Source of the DNA: CAWCDJ01 sp963836015
GTDB taxonomy: Bacteria; Acidobacteriota; Terriglobia; Bryobacterales; Bryobacteraceae
DNA length: 64,000 bases
Direction: 5' to 3'
NCBI GenBank assembly: GCA_963836015.1
Contig: CAWIIF010000015.1
Coordinates: 372,001-436,000 of the forward strand
Part shown: one piece after another, positions 34,976-42,562 of the stretch
Numbering within the stretch: the first letter of the stretch is position 1
Layout of the letters: each line of letters starts with the position of its first letter
Program-made: the position numbers and the translations under genes
Notes under the pieces: generated by a model
Told to the model about the DNA's origin: nothing
Databases searched by the model: none
The model's input: only the letters and a program-made list of their open reading frames with translations

Positions 34976-35885
34976 TCATATCCTTCAGCGCCTTTTCCAG
35001 CTTGAGGCGCACCGAATGGTTGTCTTCCTTCTGTACCAGTCCCTGCAACACTCCAACCACACTGTCGTCGCGGTTTGCCACGAGCAGGTCCACCACTTGC
35101 ATACGTACTGCGGGATTGTCGTCGGCCAGGAGCACGCCTGAAAGCGTCTTGCGGACTTCCGGATCGCCGGCCAGCGGTTTGAGCCCTTCGAGCGCCTTGA
35201 GCCGGACCCCGGGGTTCGTATCGTGGGCCACCGCGTTCAGCAGGGCATCGCGGACCTCGGCCGTGTCGCCCGCACGGTTCTTCAGCAGGTCTACCGATTC
35301 CACCCGCACGGCGGGGTTGTCTTCGTGGGCGGCGGTCAGCAGGAGCCGCTGGATATTCTGATCGTCCATCCTGCCGGAAACTTCGCGGCGGCGGGTTTCA
35401 TCGAAGGTGATCTGAACCTGGCCGGAGGGATCGGGCCGCACCGAGCGCACCGTGGCAAAAACGTCGTCGCTGGGAAGGGAAGGGGATTGGGAAACGGAGG
35501 GAGAGGATCCGGTAAATCGCGCTGCCAGGAACCCGACGGCGATCAGCGCTACTGCTGCCGCGGGCTGGCGGAAGCGCGTCAGGCCGACCACTGTCAAGCC
35601 CATGGCTTCCAGGAACAGGGTCCACGGCCCTTTCGAGGCCCGCCCGGCGCGCGGTGCGCCGCCCTGTATGGCCGCCATCAGGTCCGCCCGGCAATCCTCC
35701 AGGAGGAATTGCGGAGTATCGACCTGCCGCCGGTCGAACGTAGATGCCAGCACCCGCTGCTTCTCCATCTCGCCCGTGCACACCGTGCATTGGTGCAGGT
35801 GCTCCTCGAAGCGGTCTTCCTCTTCCGGAGTCAGCTCACCGTAGAAATAGAGCGGTATCAGCTTCGAAACCGAATCGCAGTTCAT
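34953..35885 (-). CDS. Anti-sigma factor: zinc-finger (zf-HC2), one TM helix, HEAT repeats
   Basis: 310 residues from ATG 35885, which overlaps the sigma stop by ATGA. The N-terminus binds the ECF partner through a zf-HC2 site: Cys3, His29, Cys33 and Cys36 (HLHQCTVC). A membrane helix lies at about 107-123. Beyond it, residues ~190-305 are repeats with DNPAVRVESVDLL, DTNPGVRLKALEGL, DNPAVRMQVVDLL and DNHSVRLKLEKAL, i.e. HEAT repeats placed in the periplasm. These are unusual for an anti-sigma factor and probably form the sensing or protein-docking surface. A DUF4097 gene follows. Confidence 0.87.
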   Translation of the reverse strand: MNCDSVSKLIPLYFYGELTPEEEDRFEEHLHQCTVCTGEMEKQRVLASTFDRRQVDTPQFLLEDCRADLMAAIQGGAPRAGRASKGPWTLFLEAMGLTVVGLTRFRQPAAAVALIAVGFLAARFTGSSPSVSQSPSLPSDDVFATVRSVRPDPSGQVQITFDETRRREVSGRMDDQNIQRLLLTAAHEDNPAVRVESVDLLKNRAGDTAEVRDALLNAVAHDTNPGVRLKALEGLKPLAGDPEVRKTLSGVLLADDNPAVRMQVVDLLVANRDDSVVGVLQGLVQKEDNHSVRLKLEKALKDMNASIGTF

Positions 35886-36493
35886 ACAAAGTCTCCCAGA
35901 ACGGATCGCATCTTCTGAGTGGCGCGGAACAGGCAGTTCTTGGCCGCCTCTTCGGTGGTACCGAGCATTTCGCCGATATTGCGCAAGCGCAGCCCCTGGT
36001 AGTGCCTCAATTCGAAAACCATGCGCTCCCGGGGGGTCAGGTCCCCGAGGGCGTTTTCGATCTTCTGCTTCAACTGGCGGTTCCACATACTTCGCTCAGG
36101 GTCCGCCTCGGCGGCCTCTTCTTCGAATCCGTCCATGCGGTCGATCGGGCCGTCCGGTGTTTCCACTACCGAGGACTCCTCCTTGCGAACCTTGCGTTTC
36201 CGCAATTGATCCAGGCAGATGTTGGTGACGATCCGATACAGCCACGTATGAAAGCTGCAATCGAACCGGAAAGCATGCAGGTTTCGATATACCCGAAGAA
36301 AGGCCTCCTGGTATACGTCCCGGGCATCTTCCGGCGACCGAAGCAGGTTCATGGCTAGCCGGAGCACACTTTGGTCGTACGTGCGGACCAGTTGCTCAAA
36401 AGCGTCCTGGTCGCCGCGCTGTGCCGCCCGAATCAGCGAGTCCACCTGGGAACTCACCCGGGCGCCGATCGCTCCGGCTGCGTCCTGGGCCAT
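35882..36493 (-). CDS. ECF RNA polymerase sigma factor
   Basis: 203 residues. Region 2 is LVRTYDQSVLRLAMNLLRSPEDARDVYQEAFLRVYRNL, followed by SFHTWLYRIVTNICLDQLRK; region 4 is LTPRERMVFELRHYQGLRLRNIGEMLGTTEEAAKNCLFRATQKMR. An extended acidic linker (EEAAEADPE) sits between. It directs RNA polymerase to a stress or envelope regulon; the next gene, overlapping by 4 nt, is its membrane anti-sigma. A palindrome at 36589-36603 lies about 100 nt upstream and may serve its own promoter. Confidence 0.95.
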   Translation of the reverse strand: MAQDAAGAIGARVSSQVDSLIRAAQRGDQDAFEQLVRTYDQSVLRLAMNLLRSPEDARDVYQEAFLRVYRNLHAFRFDCSFHTWLYRIVTNICLDQLRKRKVRKEESSVVETPDGPIDRMDGFEEEAAEADPERSMWNRQLKQKIENALGDLTPRERMVFELRHYQGLRLRNIGEMLGTTEEAAKNCLFRATQKMRSVLGDFV

Positions 36494-36588
36494 AAACGGT
36501 TGCGGACTGTTCGGCTTACCGTGCTCCCAATCAATCTACCTGTGGATTTGGACGAGCCTGTTGTACTTTTGTCACGTAACCGGACAGT

Positions 36589-36603
36589 GTAAACATAGTT
36601 TAC
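36589..36603. promoter_or_regulatory. Perfect palindrome upstream of the ECF sigma gene
   Basis: GTAAAC, ATA, GTTTAC: six-base arms with a 3-nt centre, in the 137-nt gap between the sigma gene and the sugar-isomerase gene. The AT-rich site differs from the local GC-rich background and could be an operator for a dimeric regulator. Confidence 0.4.
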
Positions 36604-36630
36604 GTCAGGTGTGGCAAGAAAAACACGCTC

Positions 36631-37485
36631 TCAGTAGCTCAATTTCGAGAGGTAGCCGAAGCTCTCCTTCAGGCTGACCAGCGGGTCTCCCGGGGTCTGG
36701 TCCTGCTCCACGAAGTAGTGCTTGACCCCTGCGGATGCCGCCGCTTCCAACACTTTCGGCCAATCGATCACTCCGTTGCCCACCTCTTTGAACGTCGTCC
36801 GCGGCACCGACTCGTTGTACCGGACAGGTGTATCCTTCGCCTTGTCTTTGAGGTGTAGCAGGGGAATCCGGTCGCCGTGGTGTGAGATCATCTCCACCGG
36901 GTCGTGTCCGGCCACGCTCACCCAGAAGCAATCCAGTTCGATCCCCACCAGCTTCGCGTCGGTCTCGTCCAGGAGCACGTGGAAAGGGATCGTGTCGCCC
37001 ACCGGCTCGAACTCGAACGCATGGTTGTGGTAGCAGAAGCCCAGTCCGGCGGCCTGGCATTTTTGCCCGGCGCGGTTCAGTTTCCCGGCCAGTTTCTTGA
37101 TGGCGTCCAGTCCTCCGCGCTCGGCCGGAGGCAGGTACGGAAAGACGGCGAATTCAAAGCCGCGCTGCTTCACCTGGTCGACGACGCGGCTCAACTCGTC
37201 GTCCGACCCCTGCGTCACCACCTTCGAATCGAGATGCACGCTCACCGGCTTGAGGCTGGTGGCCTTAAGGGCGGGCCAGATGGCATCCAGCGTGGCGAAC
37301 GTAGGCTCCACTTCCCGGTAGCCGATGGCTTCAATCGCGCGCAGGGTCTCGGCGGGCTTTTCGGGCAGCACGGTTCGCACGGTATAAAGCTGCACCCCGA
37401 TAGTCTGCAACTGGCGGGCTTGTCCGCGGCCGCACAGAGCGGCGGCGACGGAGCCGGCCTGGAGGAACGATCTTCTGGAAAGCAT
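36631..37485 (-). CDS. Tat-exported sugar phosphate isomerase/epimerase-like TIM barrel
   Basis: 284 residues. Leader MLSRRSFLQAGSVAAALCGRGQA carries a twin-arginine motif. The body is a xylose-isomerase-like (AP endonuclease 2) barrel: IGVQLYTVRT, the metal-ligand region FCYHNHAFEFEPVG, VGIELDCFWVSVAGHDPVE, LLHLKDK and HYFVEQDQTPGDP, with conserved Glu/His/Asp ligands. Such proteins isomerise or dehydrate sugars, and exported acidobacterial members are common. Substrate unknown. It is transcribed ahead of the sigma factor gene with a 137-nt gap, probably a separate unit, and diverges from the MATE gene. Confidence 0.85.
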   Translation of the reverse strand: MLSRRSFLQAGSVAAALCGRGQARQLQTIGVQLYTVRTVLPEKPAETLRAIEAIGYREVEPTFATLDAIWPALKATSLKPVSVHLDSKVVTQGSDDELSRVVDQVKQRGFEFAVFPYLPPAERGGLDAIKKLAGKLNRAGQKCQAAGLGFCYHNHAFEFEPVGDTIPFHVLLDETDAKLVGIELDCFWVSVAGHDPVEMISHHGDRIPLLHLKDKAKDTPVRYNESVPRTTFKEVGNGVIDWPKVLEAAASAGVKHYFVEQDQTPGDPLVSLKESFGYLSKLSY

Positions 37486-37677
37486 GCTGCTATTATGCTA
37501 GGATTATCAGACAAGCAGGTAGCCTCATGTTTTGTATCCTTGTCATCGTACGCCTCTCGATTCGGTAGTCGGAGAGACTCTCTCTTCGACCAACTGAATC
37601 CTTCCCGCAGAGGAAACGCGCTCCGGATCTCCCCGGAACGCAGATGATTCCACCCAAGAAGAATCTAGAGGTTCTGT

Positions 37678-39086
37678 ATGCAAGGCACTGCGGAAGCGGC
37701 CCCATCCAAGCGGCGCATCTTCAGGGATGCGCTGTCGGGAGACCGGCACGATTTTACGGAAGGCAGCCTGACGCGCGGAATCGCGCTGCTGGCGATCCCC
37801 ACCGTGCTCGAGATGGCCATGGAGTCCACCTTCGGGCTGGTGGATGCCTTTTGGGTGGCCCGGCTGGGGGCCGATGCCATCGCGGCAGTCGGACTCACCG
37901 AATCGCTAATCGTGATGATCTTCAGCATCGCGGCCGGCTTGAGCATGGCGGCAACCGCCACCGTGGCGCGGCGCATCGGAGAGAAAGATCCCGAAGGCGC
38001 TTCGGTGGCCGCGGTGCAGGCGATCTCTCTGCGGTCTCGCCATCGCCGCCATCACGGGCATCTGCGGGATTCTCTATGCGCCGCAGTTGCTGGGGCTGAT
38101 GGACGCGTCATCCGGCGTGGTGGCGGTGGGCTCGCGTTACACGCGCATCATGCTCGGCGGCAACGTGTGCATCCTGATGCTGTTCCTGATCAACGGCGTA
38201 TTCCGCGGCGGCGGGCGACCCTGTGATCGCCATGCGCACCTTGTGGCTGGCCAACCTGGTCAACCTGGCGCTCGACCCGTGCCTGATCTACGGGTACCTC
38301 GGGTTCCCGAAACTGGGCCTCACCGGCGCGGCGGTGGCCACCACCACCGGCCGCAGCATAGGCGTGCTCTACCAGCTCTGGGCGCTGTTCCGCGGCTCGA
38401 GCCGCGTGACCGTGGCGCGCCGGCATCTGCGGGTGGACTGGCCGGTGCTCGGGCGGATGCTGCGCCTGGGCAGCACGACCATCGTTCAGTACTTCATCTC
38501 GACGGCGAGCTGGGTCAGCCTGGCGCGCATCAACGCCATGTTCGGCAGCGCGGCGGTGGCCGGTTACACGCTCTCGATCCGCGTAATTCTCTTCGCGCTG
38601 ATGCCCTCCTGGGGTATCTGCAGCGCGGCCGCCACGCTGGTGGGCCAGAACCTCGGGGCCGGGAAGCCCGAGCGCTCCGAGCGCGCGGTGTGGCTGGCGG
38701 GCGTTTACAACATGATCTTCCTGACGGTGGTCGGGGCCATCTTCTTCAGCCTGGCGCGCCCCATCGTCACGCGGTTCACCGATGACGCGCAGGTGGTGGC
38801 CATGGGGGTCGCCTGCCTGCAACTGGTGAGCCTTGGCTACCCGTTCTATGCCTGGGGAATGACGATGGAGCAGGCCTTCAACGGCGCCGGAGATTCAAAG
38901 ACGCCGACCTGGATGAACCTGTACTGCTACTGGCTATTCCAGATCCCGCTGGCCTGGTGGCTGGCGAAGGTCGCGGGCCTGGGCCCGCGCGGCGTCTACC
39001 TGGCAATCTGCACGGCCGAATCGGTGCTCGCCATAGTGGGCGTGGTGCTTTTCCGCCGCGGGAAATGGAAGGAAGCGAAGGTGTAG
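37678..39086 (+). pseudogene. MATE-family multidrug/cation efflux protein with two +1 frameshifts
   Basis: Starting at ATG 37678, the first ~117 codons give the N-terminal MatE half (TRGIALLAIPTVLEMAMESTFGLVDAFWVARLGADAIAAVGL). Near 38030 the homologous sequence moves +1 (to GLAIAAITGICGILYAPQLLGLM) and near 38215, at a GGCGGCGGGCG run, moves +1 again (to GDPVIAMRTLWLANLVNLALDP), continuing cleanly to 39086. The rejoined protein would be ~470 residues, typical for a 12-TM MATE exporter. Two indels with no other damage suggest recent inactivation or a base-calling problem. A palindromic repeat follows 7 nt after the stop. Confidence 0.82.
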
Positions 39087-39092
39087 GGAGTC

Positions 39093-39142
39093 AGTGGGGT
39101 AGGCCTCCCGGCCTGCCCAAGCGGCCGGGAGGCCCGCGCCAC
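39093..39142. repeat. REP-like palindromic repeat between convergent genes (copy 2)
   Basis: The left arm 39093-39118 matches the 32243 arm at 25 of 26 bases; the right arm (39123-39142) is a diverged complement (GGCCGGGAGGCC). It lies in the 59-nt gap between the convergent MATE and mqnC genes, where it could serve as a bidirectional terminator. Unlike the 32243 copy its loop is short and the right arm carries mismatches. Confidence 0.85.
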
Positions 39143-39145
39143 ATT

Positions 39146-40177
39146 TCAATTCAAGAAATACGTGCGGTACAGCGTATCCCGCTGCTTCGGGACGAATCCC
39201 GCGTCGCGGATGATGCGGCGCAGCTCTTCCTCGCTCGCGCGGTGATGCGCGCCGGCCGCCGAGACTACGTTCTCCTCGATCATGATGCTGCCTACATCGT
39301 TGCCGCCGAACCGCAGCCCCAACTGGCAGGTCTTCAGCCCCTGCGTCACCCACGAGCTTTGCACGTTGTCGATGTTGTCCAGGTAGATGCGCGAAATCGC
39401 CAGCGTCTGCAGGTACTCGACCGCGGTCGCTTCCTCCTTCACGAACCGGCCCAGCGAGGTATTCTCGCGCTGGAACGTCCAAGGGATGAAGGCCGTGAAC
39501 CCGCCCGTTTCCTCCTGCAGATTGCGGACCAGCTCCAGGTGGTTCATGCGCTGCTCCAGGGTCTCGCCGCAGCCGAACATCATGGTGGCGGTGGTTCGCA
39601 TTCCCAACTGATGCGCCGTGCGGTGCACATCGACCCAATCCTGCACCGAGCACTTGAGGCGGCTGATCCGGTGGCGTACCGCGTCGTCCAGGACCTCCGC
39701 GCCGCCGCCCGGGATGGAATCGAGGCCTGCGTCGCGCAGCCGCGCGATGGTGTCCCGCAGATTCAGGCCGCTCACATCCGCGATATTGGTGACTTCGGGG
39801 GCCGAGAGGCAATGCAGGTGAATCGGGAACCGCTGCTTGATGCCGCGGAAGAGATCCTCGTACCACTCGATCTTGAGGTCGGGGTGCAGCCCGCCCTGCA
39901 TCAGCACGCCGGTGCCGCCCAGGTCGAGCGTCTCCTGGATCTTCTGATAGATCACCTCGTTCGGGAGTACGTAGCCTTCGGCGTGGCCCATCGGCCGGTA
40001 GAACGCACAAAAGCTGCAGTACTCGGTGCAGAAGTTGGTGTAATTGATGTTGCGGTCGATGATGTAAGAGACGATGCCTTCGGGGTGCCACTTACGGCGA
40101 ATGGAGTCGGCCTCCATGCCGATCCCGATCAGGTCGTCGGAGCGAAACAGGTCGAGCGCTTCTTCACGGGTGATCAT
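39146..40177 (-). CDS. mqnC: Cyclic dehypoxanthinyl futalosine synthase (radical SAM)
   Basis: 343 residues. The radical SAM cluster ligands are Cys50, Cys54 and Cys57 (NFCTEYCSFCAF); then LPNEVIYQKIQETLDLGGTGVLMQGGLHPDL, the MqnC-type LHCLSAPEVTNIA and GGGAEVLDDAVRHRIS. MqnC cyclises dehypoxanthinyl futalosine in the alternative (futalosine) menaquinone pathway. Other mqn genes are absent from the window. The ending EELRRIIRDAGFVPKQRDTLY is also MqnC-like, separating it from MqnE. Confidence 0.93.
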   Translation of the reverse strand: MITREEALDLFRSDDLIGIGMEADSIRRKWHPEGIVSYIIDRNINYTNFCTEYCSFCAFYRPMGHAEGYVLPNEVIYQKIQETLDLGGTGVLMQGGLHPDLKIEWYEDLFRGIKQRFPIHLHCLSAPEVTNIADVSGLNLRDTIARLRDAGLDSIPGGGAEVLDDAVRHRISRLKCSVQDWVDVHRTAHQLGMRTTATMMFGCGETLEQRMNHLELVRNLQEETGGFTAFIPWTFQRENTSLGRFVKEEATAVEYLQTLAISRIYLDNIDNVQSSWVTQGLKTCQLGLRFGGNDVGSIMIEENVVSAAGAHHRASEEELRRIIRDAGFVPKQRDTLYRTYFLN

Positions 40178-40252
40178 AGACAGCGAATACTCTTAAGATA
40201 GCAGGTGACCGAGGTCACTGGATCCGCCTCTCCTTCGGCGCAAACTCGGAGT

Positions 40253-40582
40253 ATGAACGAATCATACAGCTTCTTCGCGAGCCTCGAAGCCGAGGCGCAG
40301 ATCCCGGAAAACGGCATCCTGAGCCGCACACTCTACAATGACGATCACGTCAAGGTGTTGATCTTCGGCTTTGCGGCGGGCCAGGAGCTGTCCGCGCACA
40401 CCGCTCCCATGGCCGCCTCGCTCTACTTCGTTCGCGGCGAGGCAACGCTGACGCTCGGAGCCGATGTCCGAGACGTGAAAGAGGGAAGCTTCGCGTATAT
40501 GCCGCCCGCGCTGGTACACGGCATCGCCGCCAAGACTCCGCTGGTGATGTTGCTCTCGATGTATAAGGAGTCCCGCGGCTAA
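40253..40582 (+). CDS. Small single-domain cupin protein
   Basis: 109 residues from ATG 40253, with GGAG just upstream; a GTG at 40205 is less likely. Cupin motif 1 GFAAGQELSAHTAPMAASLYFVRGEATLTLG has only one His of the usual metal set, and motif 2 is AYMPPALVHGIAAKTP. The barrel probably binds a ligand or metal weakly. It converges with a small unknown gene by 4 nt. Function unknown. Confidence 0.75.
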   Translation: MNESYSFFASLEAEAQIPENGILSRTLYNDDHVKVLIFGFAAGQELSAHTAPMAASLYFVRGEATLTLGADVRDVKEGSFAYMPPALVHGIAAKTPLVMLLSMYKESRG

Positions 40583-40962
40583 GCGCCGACCGCGGTCAAC
40601 TTTTCCGACATCGCCTGAAGGAAGAGGTAGATCGTGAACAACGGCTTGGGATCGCCCTTGCCCCACCGGTTTACCTGCCATTTGGCGCGCAGGCTTTGGA
40701 TATCAGGACGTTCGGAAAGATCCAGGATGATCTGGTAGGTTCCGCAATAGAACTTTTGCGGAAACGTGACGAGCGGCTTGGTGCCCCAATCCGTGCCATC
40801 GGTTGAGCCCCAGATGGAGATATCGATGCTCTCCTGCTCGATGATCCTGGTGATCCCGAGAGTTAGGACTAAAGTTCCACCTTGCTGATCGCCAAGGTTG
40901 AGTTCAGGACTCGTTCCGGCTTCGCGAACGGTAGTCTCCGGCAGCAAAAACTGTGGAAGCAT
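40579..40962 (-). CDS. Hypothetical beta-rich protein
   Basis: 127 residues, no signal peptide. Pattern of alternating hydrophobics (TLVLTLGITRIIEQESIDISIWGSTDGTDWG, GTYQIILDLSERPDIQSLRAKWQVNRWG) suggests a beta-sandwich. The W-G-S-T-D-G-T-D-W stretch resembles phage or surface beta-sandwich modules, but the match is weak. It overlaps the convergent cupin stop by 4 nt and lies 30 nt from the aminotransferase stop. Family not recognised. Confidence 0.55.
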   Translation of the reverse strand: MLPQFLLPETTVREAGTSPELNLGDQQGGTLVLTLGITRIIEQESIDISIWGSTDGTDWGTKPLVTFPQKFYCGTYQIILDLSERPDIQSLRAKWQVNRWGKGDPKPLFTIYLFLQAMSEKLTAVGA

Positions 40963-40992
40963 CGCTATCTTCCCGCCGGCTGTTCCGGCAAG

Positions 40993-42180
40993 CTATCCGA
41001 ATTTCAACTTTAGGATAGTACTTCTCGCTGACTCCAGGGTCTCATATTTCTTGCAAAAACAAAAGCGGACCAGACTCGATCCCTTCCCGGGGTGTGCGAA
41101 AAACGACGACCCGGGAACCGATGCAATCCCCACAGTTTCAATCAGATTACGAACAAAACCAAAATCATCGGCGAAGCCCGATGCGGAGATATCCGCCATC
41201 ACATAATATGCACCGCGAGGCATAATATATCGCAACCCGGCCATTTCCAGGGTTTCCAGAATGTGGCGGCGGCGCCCGGAGTACTCCATCGCAAGGTGCT
41301 CATAGTACGAATCGCCCCAACCCAGCGCAGTGACTCCGGCTTGCTGCAGTGGAGCCGCGGCGCCCACCGTCAGGAAGTCGTGCACCTTGCGAATGGAGTC
41401 GGTCAGGTCCGGCGGGGCAAGCACCCATCCCACACGCCACCCGGTCACCGAGTAGGTCTTGCTCATGCTGTTGACGAGAATGGAGCGCTCTCTCATTCCG
41501 GGCAGCGAAGCGATTGGAATATGGACCGCGCCGTCGTAAAGGATGTGCTCGTAGATCTCGTCGGTGATCGCCAGCACGTCGAACTCCTGGCAAAGTCCCG
41601 CGATGTATTCCAGTTCCTCCCGTGTGAACACCTTTCCGGTGGGGTTGTTGGGCGTGTTGAGAATAATGGCTTTGGTGCGCGGAGTGAATGCGCGGCGAAG
41701 CTCGTCCGGGTCGAACCGCCAATCGGGCGGCTGCAGCGAGACATAGCGCGCTTCCGCTCCGCACAACTGCGTATCGGGGCCGTAGTTTTCGTAAAAAGGC
41801 TCGAACAGCACCACCTCGTCGCCCGGATCGAGCACCGCCATCATGGAAGCGATCATCCCTTCGGTCGCGCCGCAGCACACCGTGATCTCGCGTTCGGGAT
41901 CGTATTGCATCTGATAGGTACGCGCGTACTTGCCGGCGATGGCATCGCGAAACGGCTTGGCGCCCCAGGTGATGGCGTACTGGTTGACGTCGGCGGCGAT
42001 GGCCTCGGCCGCGGCCTGTTTCAATGCTTCGGGGGCGGGGAAGTCGGGGAACCCTTGGGCCAGGTTGATCGCGCCGTGGCGCAGGGCCTGGCGCGTCATT
42101 TCCCGGATGACCGATTCGGTAAATCGCAGGGTTCGTTGGCTGCGGAAGCGGGCGCGAAGAGCGGTTAGGGTAGACGACAC
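40993..42180 (-). CDS. Class I/II PLP-dependent aminotransferase (methionine/kynurenine type)
   Basis: 395 residues. Schiff-base Lys241 in SMSKTYSVTGWRVGW; INLAQGFPDFPAPEALKQA, DVNQYAITWGAKPFRDAIA, NTPNNPTGKVFTREEL and DEIYEHILYDG are the standard motifs. INLAQGFPDF-NQYAITWG is typical of methionine aminotransferase or kynurenine/glutamine transaminase-like enzymes (MtnE/YbdL type). PLP binds at Asp207/Tyr210. The gene precedes the small YXWGXW gene on the same strand; no pathway partner is visible. Confidence 0.88.
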   Translation of the reverse strand: MSSTLTALRARFRSQRTLRFTESVIREMTRQALRHGAINLAQGFPDFPAPEALKQAAAEAIAADVNQYAITWGAKPFRDAIAGKYARTYQMQYDPEREITVCCGATEGMIASMMAVLDPGDEVVLFEPFYENYGPDTQLCGAEARYVSLQPPDWRFDPDELRRAFTPRTKAIILNTPNNPTGKVFTREELEYIAGLCQEFDVLAITDEIYEHILYDGAVHIPIASLPGMRERSILVNSMSKTYSVTGWRVGWVLAPPDLTDSIRKVHDFLTVGAAAPLQQAGVTALGWGDSYYEHLAMEYSGRRRHILETLEMAGLRYIMPRGAYYVMADISASGFADDFGFVRNLIETVGIASVPGSSFFAHPGKGSSLVRFCFCKKYETLESARSTILKLKFG

Positions 42181-42222
42181 CCTCCGAGATTATGAGATCC
42201 CGGAGGGTGAAGTAAAGTCATT

Positions 42223-42516
42223 TCATCGCCAGTGGCCGGCCACGAAAACCCAACCGCCGCGGCGATGCACCCAGCGGGCCGGCACCCAGTGGGCATGGCG
42301 TCGGGGTGGAGATACCCAGGCCCCAGGAACCCATATGTAAGCCCGTCCATCCCAGCGATGGTAGCCGGGTGTCCAAACCCAACCCGCGCGTGGGGGCGGC
42401 CCGGGGCGCTCCACAACGGCCCGCGGCGGACCAATTCGAACGAAGACATCAGCGGCCATCGCGCCGGCGGCCAGAATTCCGGCAAAAACGCAGGCGATCA
42501 ATCCATTACGAAACAT
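42223..42516 (-). CDS. Small exported YXWGXW-like protein
   Basis: 97 residues from ATG 42516; AGGAGG lies at ideal distance and fixes the start. Signal peptide MFRNGLIACVFAGILAAGAMA, then a Trp/Pro/Arg-rich mature part built of repeats: WVWTPGYHRWDGRAYIWVPGAW, AHWVPARWVHRRGGWVFVAGHW. The W-x-P-G-x-W/H pattern is that of YXWGXW-repeat proteins, common in Acidobacteria and Proteobacteria, role unknown. The N-terminal region (RPGPPPRAGW) suggests a surface-binding protein. Confidence 0.8.
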   Translation of the reverse strand: MFRNGLIACVFAGILAAGAMAADVFVRIGPPRAVVERPGPPPRAGWVWTPGYHRWDGRAYIWVPGAWVSPPRRHAHWVPARWVHRRGGWVFVAGHWR

Positions 42517-42562
42517 CTTTCCTCCTAACACTGGAAACACGTTTTACGCGCCCCAGTTGCGG

